A stretch of DNA of 64,000 bases. Source: Pseudomonas fulva. GTDB lineage: Bacteria > Pseudomonadota > Gammaproteobacteria > Pseudomonadales > Pseudomonadaceae. Location: positions 2,542,001-2,606,000 of the forward strand of contig NZ_CP082928.1 in the NCBI RefSeq assembly GCF_023517795.1. The letters run 5' to 3'. Shown piece by piece: positions 15,363 through 26,461 of this stretch. The position numbers and the translations under genes were made by a program. Below the pieces are notes generated by a model. It did no database searches, was not told where the DNA came from, and saw nothing but the letters and a program-made list of their open reading frames with translations. Within the stretch, counting starts at the first letter, position 1, and each line of letters begins with the position of its first letter.

Positions 15363-15902
15363 ATGTCAGAGACACGCAGCCCCTTTCAGCTCCTTCTCGG
15401 CATCGAGCAGCGCTGCCGCGCATTGGCAGCGGGCCTGCCGTCGCAGCAGGTGGCGGTGCAGACCTGGAGTGGCATTGGCTTTCGCATGGGCGAGCGGTTT
15501 TTCGTCGCACCGATGGGTGAGGTCGGTGAAGTGTTGCACGAGCCACGGCATACCTTGCTGCCCGGCGTGAAAAGCTGGGTCAAGGGCGTGGCCAACGTGC
15601 GTGGACGATTGCTGCCGGTGATGGACCTGTGCGGCTTTTTCGGCGGCGAGCTGTCGCCCCTGCGCAAGCAGCGGCGGGTGCTGGTGGTCGATCACCAGGA
15701 CGTCTTCGCCGGCCTGACGGTCGACGAGGTGTTCGGCATGCAGCATTTTGCGGTGGATACCTTTTCCGAGCAGTTGCCAGCGCTCGAGGCGTCCATCGCA
15801 CCATTCATTCACGGTGTGTTCCAGCGCGAGCAGCCCTGGTTGGTGTTCAGCCCTCATGCGCTGGCCCAGGCCCCAGAGTTTGGCGACGTGGCATACAGAT
15901 AG
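15363..15902 (+). CDS. pilI: CheW-like adaptor PilI
   Basis: This 179-residue CheW-domain adaptor couples the receptor PilJ to the kinase ChpA. It shows RFFVAPMGEVGEVL, VKGVANVRGRLLPVMDL and VLVVDHQDVFAGLTVDEVFG, the two beta barrels of a CheW fold. It lies 44 bp after pilH in the same operon. Confidence 0.96.
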   Translation: MSETRSPFQLLLGIEQRCRALAAGLPSQQVAVQTWSGIGFRMGERFFVAPMGEVGEVLHEPRHTLLPGVKSWVKGVANVRGRLLPVMDLCGFFGGELSPLRKQRRVLVVDHQDVFAGLTVDEVFGMQHFAVDTFSEQLPALEASIAPFIHGVFQREQPWLVFSPHALAQAPEFGDVAYR

Positions 15903-15984
15903 CTTTTCGGTGGGGGCGGCGCAGCCAGCCTTCTGACGTTAGATGGAATTCGAAGTGCGGTAGGGTCCAGGCGGGGGCCAGATA

Positions 15985-18033
15985 ATGAAAAAAGTAATCT
16001 CCAACAACGTACTGGCGGGGACACGGGTCGGTGCACTCGTGGCGGGGCTGTTCGTCGTCCTGATCGTTTCGATCGTGATGCTGTTCGCCAACTTCGCGTA
16101 CATGAACACGCAGAGCAACTACGACACCGAGTACCTCGGCCATGCGGGCGAGCTGCGCGTACTGTCCCAGCGTATCGCCAAGGACGCCACCGAATCCGCC
16201 GCGGGCAAGGCCGAAGCCTTCGCCCTGTTGCGCGATGCGCGCAACGACTTCCAGACCCGCTGGGCCTACCTGACCGATGGCAACGCGCAGACCGGCCTGC
16301 CCGCCGCGCCGGCCTCGGTGCAGGCGCAGATGGCCGCCGTGCAGCAGGACTGGGATGCCCTGCGGCAGAACGCCGACGCCATTCTGGCCAGTGAACAGAC
16401 CGTTCTGTCGCTGCACCAGGTGGCCGCCACCCTGGCCGAAACCATTCCGCAGCTGCAGGTCGAGTACGAGGAAGTGGTCGACATCCTGCTGGAAAGCGGC
16501 GCGCCCGCTGCCCAGGTATCGGTTGCCCAGCGTCAGTCGCTGCTCGCCGAACGTATTCTCGGCTCGGTGAACAAGGTGCTGGCCGGTGACCAGGATTCGG
16601 TCCAGGCCGCCGACATGTTCGGTCGCGACGCCAGCCTGTTCGGTCGCGTGCTCAACGCCATGCAGGAAGGCAACGCGGCCATGGAGATCACCAAGGTCAG
16701 CGACCAGGAAGCCCTGGAACGTCTGGCGGAGATTTCCGAGCTGTTCGAATTCATTTCCGGTTCCGTGGACGAGATTCTCGAAACCTCGCCGGAGCTGTTC
16801 CAGGTTCGTGAATCGGCCAACACCATCTTCACCGTTTCGCAGACCCTGCTCGACAAGGCCTCGACCCTGTCCGAGGGCTTCGAAGGGCTGGCCTCCGGCC
16901 GCTCCCTGAACACCATCGCCGGTTACGTGCTGGGCGCCCTGGCACTGGGTTCGATTCTGATCATCGGCCTGTTGATGGTGCAGGAGACCAACCGTCGACT
17001 GGCCGAAACCGCCGAGAAGAACGAACGTAACCAGACCGCGATTCTGCGTCTGCTCGATGAGATCGCCGACCTCGCCGACGGTGACCTGACGGTGGCGGCG
17101 ACGGTAACCGAAGACTTCACCGGCGCCATCGCCGACTCCATCAACTATTCCATCGACCAGCTGCGCGAACTGGTCGCGACGATCAACATGACCGCCGTGC
17201 AGGTGGCTGGCGCCGCCCAGGAAACCCAGGCTACCGCCATGCACCTGGCCGAGGCTTCCGAGCACCAGGCCCAGGAAATCGCCGGGGCGTCGGCGGCGAT
17301 CAACGAAATGGCCGTGTCGATTGACCAGGTATCGGCGAACGCCTCGGAATCCTCCGCGGTAGCGGAACGCTCCGTAGCCATCGCCAACAAGGGCAACGAA
17401 GTCGTACACAACACCATCACCGGCATGGACAACATCCGTGAGCAGATCCAGGACACCTCGAAGCGAATCAAGCGTCTCGGTGAATCGTCCCAGGAGATCG
17501 GTGACATCGTGAGCCTGATCAACGACATCGCCGACCAGACCAACATCCTCGCCCTGAACGCCGCGATCCAGGCCTCCATGGCCGGTGACGCCGGCCGCGG
17601 CTTCGCCGTGGTAGCGGACGAGGTACAACGCCTCGCCGAACGTTCCTCCGGCGCGACCAAGCAGATCGAGGCGCTGGTAAAGACCATTCAGACCGACACC
17701 AACGAAGCGGTCATCTCTATGGAGCAGACCACTTCCGAAGTGGTACGCGGTGCACGCCTGGCGCAGGACGCGGGTGTGGCCCTGGAAGAGATCGAGAAGG
17801 TATCCAAGACCCTCGCCGCACTCATCCAGAACATTTCCAACGCGGCGCGTCAGCAGGCATCGTCTGCCGGCCACATCTCCAACACCATGAACGTGATTCA
17901 GGAGATCACCTCGCAGACCTCGTCCGGTACCACCGCGACCGCCAAGAGCATTGGTAACCTGGCCAAGATGGCCAGTGAAATGCGCAACTCGGTGTCCGGT
18001 TTCAACCTGCCAAACGACGGCGAGCAGGCGTGA
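15985..18033 (+). CDS. pilJ: Methyl-accepting chemotaxis-like receptor PilJ
   Basis: This 682-residue receptor has TM1 at about 15-38, a periplasmic region with two PilJ-type helical domains, TM2 at about 312-332, a HAMP-like segment and a cytoplasmic signalling hairpin. The hairpin tip reads [16 protein letters not shown], with the [14 protein letters not shown] flank. It senses type IV pilus engagement and activates ChpA. Length equals the family norm. Confidence 0.97.
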   Translation: MKKVISNNVLAGTRVGALVAGLFVVLIVSIVMLFANFAYMNTQSNYDTEYLGHAGELRVLSQRIAKDATESAAGKAEAFALLRDARNDFQTRWAYLTDGNAQTGLPAAPASVQAQMAAVQQDWDALRQNADAILASEQTVLSLHQVAATLAETIPQLQVEYEEVVDILLESGAPAAQVSVAQRQSLLAERILGSVNKVLAGDQDSVQAADMFGRDASLFGRVLNAMQEGNAAMEITKVSDQEALERLAEISELFEFISGSVDEILETSPELFQVRESANTIFTVSQTLLDKASTLSEGFEGLASGRSLNTIAGYVLGALALGSILIIGLLMVQETNRRLAETAEKNERNQTAILRLLDEIADLADGDLTVAATVTEDFTGAIADSINYSIDQLRELVATINMTAVQVAGAAQETQATAMHLAEASEHQAQEIAGASAAINEMAVSIDQVSANASESSAVAERSVAIANKGNEVVHNTITGMDNIREQIQDTSKRIKRLGESSQEIGDIVSLINDIADQTNILALNAAIQASMAGDAGRGFAVVADEVQRLAERSSGATKQIEALVKTIQTDTNEAVISMEQTTSEVVRGARLAQDAGVALEEIEKVSKTLAALIQNISNAARQQASSAGHISNTMNVIQEITSQTSSGTTATAKSIGNLAKMASEMRNSVSGFNLPNDGEQA

Positions 18034-18101
18034 TCCTCTGCCGTCTGGCGCATTGAACGATGCACCAGGCGGCGGTCGCGTGCTCGAGCGAGGGTTTCAT
18101 C

Positions 18102-18950
18102 ATGCAGTCAGGCGTCTGGGCCTTGCAGCCAGTAGCGGACATGTCCGCCACGGAGTTCCGCGACTGGCAGCAGTTGCTGGAAGCGCGCCTGGGCATGGTG
18201 GTCAACGAGCAGCGCCGGGTGTTTCTGCAGACCAACCTGAGCACGCGCATGCGCGAACTGGGCATCGCCGACTACGCCAGCTACTACCGGCAGGTCACCG
18301 ATGGCCCGCGCGGCGCCGTGGAATGGGCGAACCTGCTGGATCGGCTGACCGTACAGGAAACCCGTTTCTACCGGCATCCGGCTTCGTTCGAGGTGTACCA
18401 GGCCTACGTCGCCCGGCGCGGCGAGCAGGGCCTGGACAAGCCCCTGGCGATCTGGAGCGTGGGCTGCTCGAGCGGTGAGGAAGCCTACTCGCTGGCCATC
18501 GGTGCCAGCGAAGCGCTGGGGCCGCAGGGGCGATTCGGGGTCACCGGCACCGACATCAGCCGCAGCGCCCTGGCCAAGGCCCGGGAAGGCCTGTACGACG
18601 GACGCCGGCTGCAACCGCTGGATGAAGACCTGCGCGCGCGCTATTTCACGCGCCAGGGTGATGAACGCTTCAAGGTTTTGCCGGAACTGGCCGCACGGGT
18701 GTGCTGCGCCAGGCTCAACGTGCTGGAGTTGGACAAGGCGCCAATGACCGGCATGGACGTTATTTTTTGTCAGAACTTGCTGATCTATTTTCGCCGCTGG
18801 CGACGCCGCGAGATCCTCAACCGCCTGGCCGAGTGCCTGGCGCCGGGTGGCTTGCTGGTGATCGGGGTCGGTGAAGTGGTCGGCTGGCAGCACCCGGACA
18901 TGCTTCCGGTGGCCGATGAGCGAGTGCTGGCGTATACCCGCAAGGGCTAA
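18102..18950 (+). CDS. pilK: CheR-type protein methyltransferase PilK
   Basis: This SAM-dependent glutamate methyltransferase probably modifies PilJ. It has an N-terminal CheR helical domain with RMRELGIADYASYYRQ and a SAM-binding domain with SVGCSSGEEAYSLAI and VIFCQNLLIYFR. The ATG at 18102 is preceded by GAGGG, giving 282 residues. An in-frame ATG at 18060 would give 296 residues but has a poor ribosome site; the true start is uncertain. It ends 14 bp before chpA. Confidence 0.93.
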   Translation: MQSGVWALQPVADMSATEFRDWQQLLEARLGMVVNEQRRVFLQTNLSTRMRELGIADYASYYRQVTDGPRGAVEWANLLDRLTVQETRFYRHPASFEVYQAYVARRGEQGLDKPLAIWSVGCSSGEEAYSLAIGASEALGPQGRFGVTGTDISRSALAKAREGLYDGRRLQPLDEDLRARYFTRQGDERFKVLPELAARVCCARLNVLELDKAPMTGMDVIFCQNLLIYFRRWRRREILNRLAECLAPGGLLVIGVGEVVGWQHPDMLPVADERVLAYTRKG

Positions 18951-18964
18951 GAGACGGAGTGTGT

Positions 18965-21900
18965 ATGGGTGATCGGCACGACTATGTCGCCCTGGAGTGG
19001 GTCAAGGGCGAAATCGCGGAAACCCTGAAGCAGGCGCGACAGGCACTGGAGGCGTTCGTCGAGAATCCGCAGGATTCGACGCGCATGCGCTTCTGCCAGA
19101 CCTACGTGCATCAGGTTCACGGCACCCTGCAGATGGTCGAGTTCTTCGGCGCGGCCTTGCTCGCCGAGGAGATGGAGCACCTGGCTCAGGCGCTGATCGA
19201 CGGTCGCGTGGCCAACCAGGGCGAAGCGCTGGAAGTGCTGATGCAGGCCATCCTGCAGCTGCCGGTGTACCTGGACCGCATCCAGACCGCGCGCCGCGAC
19301 CTGCCCATGGTGGTGCTGCCGCTGCTCAACGACCTGCGCGCGGCGCGGGGCGAGAAGCTGCTGTCGGAAACCAGCCTGTTCTCCCCGGATCTGTCCAGCC
19401 GTGCCGCGGCCTTGTCGCCCGAGTCGCTGACCCAATTGCGCACCGCCGAACTGCCGGCCCTGCTGCGCAAGCTACGGCAGATGCTGCAGGTGGCGCTGGT
19501 GGGGGTCATCCGCCAGCAGGACATGGGCACCAACCTCGGTTACATGGCGCGGGTGTTCGCGCGCCTGGAAACCCTGTGCAAGCACTCGCCGCTGGAGTCG
19601 CTGTGGCAGATCGCCTCCGGTGTGGTCGAGGGCCTGTCCAACGGCAGCATCGCCAACGGCACCTCGGTGCGCACGCTGCTGCGCCAGGTCGACAAGGAGC
19701 TCAAGCGCCTGACCGAGCAGGGCGCCGACGGCATCAACCAGAGCGCGCCGGACGAACTCACCAAGAACCTGCTGTTCTACGTCGCCAAGGCCTCGTCGCA
19801 GTCGCCGCGCAACCGGGTGCTGCGCGAGCGCTACAACCTCGACGAAGCGCTGCCCGGCGAGGGCGTGGTCGACGAGGAGCGGGCCCGTCTGGCCGGCCCC
19901 GACCGCGATGCCATGCGCTCGGTGGTGGCCGCGCTCTGTGAGGAGCTGGTGCGGGTCAAGGACAGCCTCGACCTGTTCGTGCGCAGCGACCGCGCCCAGG
20001 TCAACGAGCTACAGGCGCTGCTGGTGCCGCTCAAGCAGATCGCCGACACCCTGGCGGTGCTCGGCTTCGCCCAGCCGCGCAAGGTCATCGTCGACCAGCT
20101 CGACGTGGTACGCGCCCTCACCGAAGGCACCCAGTCGCCAAGCGACGCGGTGCTGATGGACGTCGCCGGTGCGCTGCTCTACGTCGAAGCGACGCTGACC
20201 GGCATGGTCGGCCAGAACGAGGGCAACAAGCGCGAAGAAAGCCACCTGCCTACCACCGATGTCGGGCAGATCCACCAGCTGGTGATCAAGGAAGCGCGCA
20301 ACGGCCTGGAGCAGGCCAAGGACGCGATCATCGAGTTCATCGCCTCGCAGTGGAATCACGATCATCTGGCCCGTGTGCCGGAACTGCTGACCCAGGTGCG
20401 TGGCGGGCTGGCGATGATTCCGCTGGAGCGTGCCGCGGCGCTGCTCAATGCCTGCAACCGCTACATCCAGGAACAGCTGCTGGCCCGCAAGGCGGTGCCG
20501 AACTGGCAGAACCTCGACACCCTGGCCGATGCCATCACCAGCGTCGAGTATTACCTGGAGCGCCTGTCCGAAGACCACGCCACCCAGGGCGACCTGATTC
20601 TCGACGTTGCCGAGGAAAGCCTCGGCGCGCTGGGCTATCCACTGCAGGAAAAGCCCTCGATCCTCGACGCCCCCGTCGAAGACGAGCCGGCCCCGCTGGA
20701 CGATCCGCTGCACGATATCGACGTGCTGGCTGCTCCCGCTGCCGACGGCGCCGAGGCGGATGCAGCGGCCGAGCCGGTTGCCGGTGAGCTGCCCCTGCTG
20801 GACGAGCCGGCTTTCGAACAGCCGCAGCTGTCCAGTGAGGCGGTCGACCTGGCTGGCGATGTGGCCGATACGCACTGGCCGCAGGATGAACAAGCCGCCG
20901 AGCCCCAGGCTTCTGCGCCGGCCGAGCTGCCTGAGCTGCATGCCGAGGTGATCGAGCCCGGCGAGCAGGCGACCGAGACCTTGAGCGAGACAGCGCAGGC
21001 CACCAGCTGGTCGCTGGTCGACGAGCAGCCCCAGGCGCTGACGCCTGAGCCCGCCGACGCCGCGACCGACCCCTACGCACTCGACCTGAGCGAACTGGGC
21101 GACGACCCCTACGCCGATGCCAAGGCCGCGGTAGCCGATGATGCCTGGTCGCTGGATGACGGCGAGCTGCTGGACGAAGCGCCGGGCACCGCGAAGCAGG
21201 ATGACGACTTCCTGCTCTCAGCCGAGCCGCTGGAGCTTGGCGAGCTGGAGATGCTGCCGGTTGCCGAACAACCGGCATCCGTCGCCGACGAGACCTGGTC
21301 CTTCGATCTCGACGATAAGCCGGCCGCCGCGCCCGAGTCGCACAGCCGTGCCGAAGACGAGCTGTGGTCGCTCGACGAACTGCAGAGCGGCCTCGAGCCG
21401 AGTGCTGCCGAGCCGACTGCCGCCGAGCTGCCGCTACTCGACCTGCCCGCCCAGGGCTTCGAAGAACAGCCGCTGGAACTCGAGTCGCTGGACCTGGATG
21501 GGAGCGGCGAACCGCAGTGGAACGAAGTCGACCTGGCCGACCTGCAGTTGCCGGAAGTCGAGCTGCCCGGTTTGCCCGAGGCGCCCGTGGTCGAGGAGCC
21601 GGAGGGCGAAAAGCCCCTGTCGATGGCCGATGTGATGGCCGCACCGGTGCAGGCGATCAACCCGCCGGCGGCGGATGTGCCGCCCAGCCTGCTGCCGCCG
21701 CCTGCCGATGAGGAACCCATCGACGAGGAGCTGCGCGAGGTATTCATCGAGGAAGCCGGCGAGGTGCTGGAAACCATCGCCGAGTTCCTGCCGCGCTGGT
21801 GCGCCGACACCGACGACCGCGAGGCGTTGACCGAGATCCGCCGCGCCTTCCACACCCTCAAGGGCAGTGGCCGCATGGTGCGCGCCCTGGTCATCGGCGA

Positions 21901-24900
21901 GCTGGCGTGGTCGATCGAGAACCTGCTCAACCGGGTGCTCGACCGCAGCATCCAGCCGGGTGACGAGGTCAAGCAGGTGATCAACCAGGTCGTCGCGCTG
22001 ACGCCCGAGCTGGTCGAAGAGTTCGCCGCCCAGGCCCAGCGCCAGCGTGATGACGTCGACCGCCTGGCGGCCGACGCCCATGCCCTGGCCAAGGGGCTGA
22101 ACCTCCCAAAGCATGACGCCCCGGCTGCTGCGGTAGCCGAGCCCGCGGGCGAGATCGAGGCTGCCGCACCGGCCCATGACGAACCGGCCGGGCTGGACCC
22201 GCAGTTGCTGGAGATCTTCCGCAACGAGGCGGAAAACCACCTCGACACCCTGGCCGCCTTTCTCGACGACTGCGCCCGGGAAATGCCGCAGCCGGTGACC
22301 GATGACCTGCAGCGTGCCCTGCACACCCTCAAGGGCAGTGCCTACATGGCCGGCATCCTGCCGATGGCGGAAGTGGCCGCGCCGTTGGAGAAGATGGTCA
22401 AGGAGTTCAAGGTCAACCTGGTGCCCCTGGACCTGACCGAAGCCGAGGTGCTGGTCGAGGCCCAGGCGCTGTTCCGTCAGGGTCTGGCCCAGCTGGAAAG
22501 CGACCCGCTGCGGCCGATTCCGGGTACCGAAGACTTTCTGCAGCGCGTGCAGCAACTGCACCAGCAGCGCCTCGAACACGCCCAGAGCCAGCGCCAGGAC
22601 GAGCACGGCGAGAGCCGCGATCCGCAACTGATCAGCATCTTCCTGGCCGAGGGCATGGACATCCTGCTCGATGCCGAAGACCTGCTGCGCCGCTGGCGCA
22701 CGCAGCCGTCCGAGCGCCAGGAGCTCAATACCCTGCTCGAAGAGCTGACCACCCTCGGTCGCGGCGCGGAAATGGCCGAGCTGCCGCAGATCGACGAGCT
22801 GTGCGAAGCGCTGCTGGACGTCTATGGCGCCGTGGAAGACGGCAGCCTGGCGGTCAGCGAGCGCTTCTTCGACGAAGCCGAGCAGGCCCACGAAGCGCTG
22901 GTCAGCATGATGGACCAGGTGGCCGCCGGCCTCGAAGTCAGCGCCTGCCCCGAGCGCGTAGCCGCCTTGCGCGCGCTGTTCGACGAGGCGCTGGACCCGG
23001 CCAAGCTGGCCCTGCTGTCCGGCGAGGTGCCGGGCCTGCAGGTGGTCGAGCTGGAGGAGGCGACCCGCGAACTGCAAGCCGCTGAAGTTGCCGAACAGCC
23101 GCTCGGCGAGTCTGGCGACGACGCCGAGTCGGACGACCACGAGCTGGAGTCGATCTTCCTCGAAGAGGCGGCCGATATCCTCGACAGTGCCGCCGGCAAC
23201 CTGCAGCGCTGGCTGGCAGAGCCGGACAACCGCACGCTGCTGTCGTCGCTGCAACGCGACATGCACACCCTCAAGGGTGGTGCCAACATGGCCGGCGTGA
23301 CGCCGATCAGCGAACTGGCCCACGAACTGGAAGCCCTCTACGAAGGGCTGGTGGATCGCCGCTACGGCGTTTCCCCCTTCGCCACCGACAGCGTGCAGCA
23401 GGGCCATGGGCTGCTCGGCGCCATGCTCGCCAACCTGCAGGCCCGCCAGCCGGCGCAGCCGGCCGACGAGCTGGTCGCCGCCATTCGCCAGTTCCGCCAG
23501 CGTGGTGGCCAGGACGAGCAATACGCCGAGCCCTACGCCGCGATGGCGCCCGAGGCGATCGACCCCGCGGATGCCTGGCCCGAGCCGGAGCCCGAAGCGC
23601 CCATCGCCGAGCCCATCGTGGCGCCGGCCGAGCCGCCGGTGATGCATGCCGAACCGGCGCCGCAGGGGGCTGTGCACAGCGAGCGCGATCCCGAGCTGGT
23701 CGAGATCTTTCTCGAGGAAGGCTTCGACATCATCGACAGCGCCGGCGCGGCCCTGAGCCACTGGATGGACGATGTCGACAACAGCCTCGATCTGGAATCC
23801 CTGCAACGTGACCTGCACACCCTCAAGGGTGGTGCGCGGATGGCCGAGATCCGCGAAATCGGCGATCTGGCCCACGAGCTGGAGTTCCTCTATGAGGACC
23901 TCGGCAACGGCCGCCTGCGCCCCAGCCCGATGCTGTTCGAACTGCTCCACGCCTGTCACGACCGCCTCGCGGAAATGCTCGACGCCGTGCGTTCGCAGCG
24001 CCAGGTGCCGAACGGCGACGAGCTGATCGAGACCATTCGTCGCCTGCGCGCCAACCCGGACGAGCAGCTCAGCATGCCGCGCGCCGTGCCCCTGAGCGCC
24101 GCGCCGCAAGAATCCTTCGATGCCGACGGCGACGAAATCCTCGACATCTTCCTCGAGGAAGCCGACGACCTACTCGAGGCCATGGAGGCCGGCATCGGTC
24201 GCTGGGAAGAGCGGCGTGACGATGCCAGTTGCATCGACGACCTGCTGCGCATCCTGCACACCTTGAAGGGGGGCGCGCGCCTGGCCGGGCAGAAGCAGCT
24301 GGGTGACCAGAGTCACGACCTCGAGCAGCACCTGACCGAAGCCCAGACCCAGGGTGCGCCCTGGCCGGACAGCCTGTTCCTCGACGTGCAGTCCGGCTTC
24401 GAGGGCCTGCAGAAGAGTCTCGACGAGCTGCGTACGCGCCTGCTGCAACAACCCCAGGACGAACGCCCGGCGGCCGAGCCGGAGCAGCCGCTGGCACGGG
24501 CGGTGACGTCCATCGTCGCCGCCAGCGAACTGCCGGTGGCCGCGGTGGAGAATCGCGTGCTGCCGTTCGTGCAGCGCGCCGAAGTGGCTGCCGAGGAGGC
24601 CGCCGCGCGGCGTGCCCCGCAGGAGCTGGTCAAGGTGCCCGCCGATCTGCTCGAGGGCCTGGTCAACCTGGCCGGTGAAACCTCGATCTTCCGCGGTCGC
24701 GTCGAGCAGCAGGTCAGCGACTTCGGCTTCACCCTGAGCGAGATGGAAGCCACCATCGACCGCGTGCGCGATCAGTTGCGCCGCCTGGATACCGAAACCC
24801 AGGCGCAGATCCTCAGCCGCTACCAGGCCGAGGCCGAGCGCGCCGGTTACGAGGAGTTCGACCCGCTGGAGATGGACCGCCACTCCCAGCTGCAGCAGCT

Positions 24901-26461
24901 GTCGCGAGCCCTGTTCGAGTCGGCCTCCGACCTCCTGGACCTCAAGGAAACCCTGGCTTCGCGTAACCGTGACGCGGAAACCCTGCTGCTGCAACAGGCG
25001 CGGGTCAACACCGAGCTGCAGGAAGGCCTGATGCGCACGCGCATGGTGCCCTTCGATCGCCTGGTGCCGCGCCTGCGCCGTATCGTGCGCCAGGTCGCCA
25101 GCGAACTCGGCAAGCAGGTCGAGTTCACCGTCGGCAACGCCGATGGCGAGATGGACCGCACGGTGCTCGAGCGTATCGTCGCGCCGCTGGAACACATGCT
25201 GCGCAACGCCGTCGACCACGGTATCGAGGGTGCTGCGGTGCGCAGCAAGGCCGGCAAGCCGGAGCAGGGCAGCATTCGCCTGGAGCTGGGCCGTGAAGGC
25301 GGCGACATCGTGCTGACGCTCAGCGACGACGGTGCCGGCATCAACCTCGATGCGGTGCGCCGCAAGGCCATCGAGCGCGGTCTGATGGACGCGGGCGCCG
25401 ACCTCAGCGAGCACGAGATCCTGCAGTTCATTCTCGAGGCCGGGTTCTCCACCGCCGAGAAGGTCACGCAGATTTCCGGCCGCGGTGTGGGCATGGACGT
25501 GGTCAACGCCGAGGTCAAGCAGCTCGGTGGTTCGATGAGCATCGACTCGGTCAGCGGCGAAGGCACCACCTTCCGTATTCGCCTGCCGTTCACCGTTTCG
25601 GTCAACCGGGCGCTGATGGTGCTGTCCGGCGAAGACCTCTACGCCATCCCGCTGAACACCATCGAAGGCATCGTGCGCGTGTCGCCCTACGAGCTGGAAA
25701 GCTACTACGGCCCCGATGCGCCGCGCTTCGAATACGCCGGCCAAGCCTACGAACTGCGTTACCTGGGCGACCTGCTGAACAACGGCCAGCATCCCAAGCT
25801 GGTCGGTCAGAGCCTGCCGCTGCCGGTGATCCTGGTGCGTTCCAGCGAACACGCCGTGGCCGTGCAGGTGGACTCTCTGGCCGGTTCGCGGGAGATCGTG
25901 GTGAAGAGCCTCGGCCCGCAGTTCGCCACGGTCCCGGGTATTTCCGGCGCGACCATCCTCGGCGACGGTCGCGTGGTGGTGATTCTCGACCTGCTGGCGA
26001 CCATCCGCGAGCTGCACGCCCACCTGCAGTACCAGGTCCGGCCGCGTCTGGCGGCCGATGCCGGCAGCGTGCCGGACGTCGAGGTCGAGCGCCCGACCCT
26101 GGTCATGGTGGTGGACGACTCGGTCACCGTGCGCAAGGTCACCAGCCGCCTGCTGGAGCGCAACGGCATGAACGTGCTGACCGCCAAGGACGGGGTCGAT
26201 GCCATCGCCCAGCTGCAGGAGCATCGCCCCGACATCATGCTGCTGGACATCGAAATGCCGCGCATGGACGGCTTCGAGGTCGCCAACCTGATTCGCCACG
26301 ACGAAGGCCTCAAGGACCTGCCGATCATCATGATCACCTCGCGTACCGGTGAGAAACACCGTGAGCGGGCGATGAGCATCGGCGTCAACGAGTACCTCGG
26401 CAAGCCGTACCAGGAGTCGCTGTTGCTCGGCTCCATCGAGAAATGGACCAAGCGCTCATGA
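18965..26461 (+). CDS. chpA: Hybrid chemotaxis kinase ChpA (PilL) with multiple Hpt domains
   Basis: This giant 2,498-residue CheA-type kinase drives PilG/PilH. Five canonical phosphotransfer sites HTLKG occur at H963, H1120, H1434, H1618 and H1765. A degenerate N-terminal site HGTLQMV lies at H52, and a histidine-less one (LTTLGRG) around T1262/T1263. An acidic low-complexity linker spans about 560-900. The P3-P4 kinase core (EHMLRNAVDHG, GRGVGMDVV), a CheW domain and a C-terminal receiver with D2428 (LLDIEMPRMDG) follow. ATG at 18965 was chosen over GTG at 18959 because GGAG sits 6 bp upstream. The stop overlaps chpB. Confidence 0.97.
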   Translation: MGDRHDYVALEWVKGEIAETLKQARQALEAFVENPQDSTRMRFCQTYVHQVHGTLQMVEFFGAALLAEEMEHLAQALIDGRVANQGEALEVLMQAILQLPVYLDRIQTARRDLPMVVLPLLNDLRAARGEKLLSETSLFSPDLSSRAAALSPESLTQLRTAELPALLRKLRQMLQVALVGVIRQQDMGTNLGYMARVFARLETLCKHSPLESLWQIASGVVEGLSNGSIANGTSVRTLLRQVDKELKRLTEQGADGINQSAPDELTKNLLFYVAKASSQSPRNRVLRERYNLDEALPGEGVVDEERARLAGPDRDAMRSVVAALCEELVRVKDSLDLFVRSDRAQVNELQALLVPLKQIADTLAVLGFAQPRKVIVDQLDVVRALTEGTQSPSDAVLMDVAGALLYVEATLTGMVGQNEGNKREESHLPTTDVGQIHQLVIKEARNGLEQAKDAIIEFIASQWNHDHLARVPELLTQVRGGLAMIPLERAAALLNACNRYIQEQLLARKAVPNWQNLDTLADAITSVEYYLERLSEDHATQGDLILDVAEESLGALGYPLQEKPSILDAPVEDEPAPLDDPLHDIDVLAAPAADGAEADAAAEPVAGELPLLDEPAFEQPQLSSEAVDLAGDVADTHWPQDEQAAEPQASAPAELPELHAEVIEPGEQATETLSETAQATSWSLVDEQPQALTPEPADAATDPYALDLSELGDDPYADAKAAVADDAWSLDDGELLDEAPGTAKQDDDFLLSAEPLELGELEMLPVAEQPASVADETWSFDLDDKPAAAPESHSRAEDELWSLDELQSGLEPSAAEPTAAELPLLDLPAQGFEEQPLELESLDLDGSGEPQWNEVDLADLQLPEVELPGLPEAPVVEEPEGEKPLSMADVMAAPVQAINPPAADVPPSLLPPPADEEPIDEELREVFIEEAGEVLETIAEFLPRWCADTDDREALTEIRRAFHTLKGSGRMVRALVIGELAWSIENLLNRVLDRSIQPGDEVKQVINQVVALTPELVEEFAAQAQRQRDDVDRLAADAHALAKGLNLPKHDAPAAAVAEPAGEIEAAAPAHDEPAGLDPQLLEIFRNEAENHLDTLAAFLDDCAREMPQPVTDDLQRALHTLKGSAYMAGILPMAEVAAPLEKMVKEFKVNLVPLDLTEAEVLVEAQALFRQGLAQLESDPLRPIPGTEDFLQRVQQLHQQRLEHAQSQRQDEHGESRDPQLISIFLAEGMDILLDAEDLLRRWRTQPSERQELNTLLEELTTLGRGAEMAELPQIDELCEALLDVYGAVEDGSLAVSERFFDEAEQAHEALVSMMDQVAAGLEVSACPERVAALRALFDEALDPAKLALLSGEVPGLQVVELEEATRELQAAEVAEQPLGESGDDAESDDHELESIFLEEAADILDSAAGNLQRWLAEPDNRTLLSSLQRDMHTLKGGANMAGVTPISELAHELEALYEGLVDRRYGVSPFATDSVQQGHGLLGAMLANLQARQPAQPADELVAAIRQFRQRGGQDEQYAEPYAAMAPEAIDPADAWPEPEPEAPIAEPIVAPAEPPVMHAEPAPQGAVHSERDPELVEIFLEEGFDIIDSAGAALSHWMDDVDNSLDLESLQRDLHTLKGGARMAEIREIGDLAHELEFLYEDLGNGRLRPSPMLFELLHACHDRLAEMLDAVRSQRQVPNGDELIETIRRLRANPDEQLSMPRAVPLSAAPQESFDADGDEILDIFLEEADDLLEAMEAGIGRWEERRDDASCIDDLLRILHTLKGGARLAGQKQLGDQSHDLEQHLTEAQTQGAPWPDSLFLDVQSGFEGLQKSLDELRTRLLQQPQDERPAAEPEQPLARAVTSIVAASELPVAAVENRVLPFVQRAEVAAEEAAARRAPQELVKVPADLLEGLVNLAGETSIFRGRVEQQVSDFGFTLSEMEATIDRVRDQLRRLDTETQAQILSRYQAEAERAGYEEFDPLEMDRHSQLQQLSRALFESASDLLDLKETLASRNRDAETLLLQQARVNTELQEGLMRTRMVPFDRLVPRLRRIVRQVASELGKQVEFTVGNADGEMDRTVLERIVAPLEHMLRNAVDHGIEGAAVRSKAGKPEQGSIRLELGREGGDIVLTLSDDGAGINLDAVRRKAIERGLMDAGADLSEHEILQFILEAGFSTAEKVTQISGRGVGMDVVNAEVKQLGGSMSIDSVSGEGTTFRIRLPFTVSVNRALMVLSGEDLYAIPLNTIEGIVRVSPYELESYYGPDAPRFEYAGQAYELRYLGDLLNNGQHPKLVGQSLPLPVILVRSSEHAVAVQVDSLAGSREIVVKSLGPQFATVPGISGATILGDGRVVVILDLLATIRELHAHLQYQVRPRLAADAGSVPDVEVERPTLVMVVDDSVTVRKVTSRLLERNGMNVLTAKDGVDAIAQLQEHRPDIMLLDIEMPRMDGFEVANLIRHDEGLKDLPIIMITSRTGEKHRERAMSIGVNEYLGKPYQESLLLGSIEKWTKRS

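Noticed and set aside
15847..17874. A 675-codon open frame opposite pilJ
   Set aside because: It is antisense to a well-conserved receptor gene and its translation has no recognisable motif or ribosome site.
24170..26359. A 729-codon open frame opposite the 3' part of chpA, plus an 891-codon frame at 21434-24109
   Set aside because: High-GC codon bias leaves long antisense frames. Their translations are low-complexity Gly/Arg/His/Val-rich with no domain, while chpA on the other strand is fully explained.
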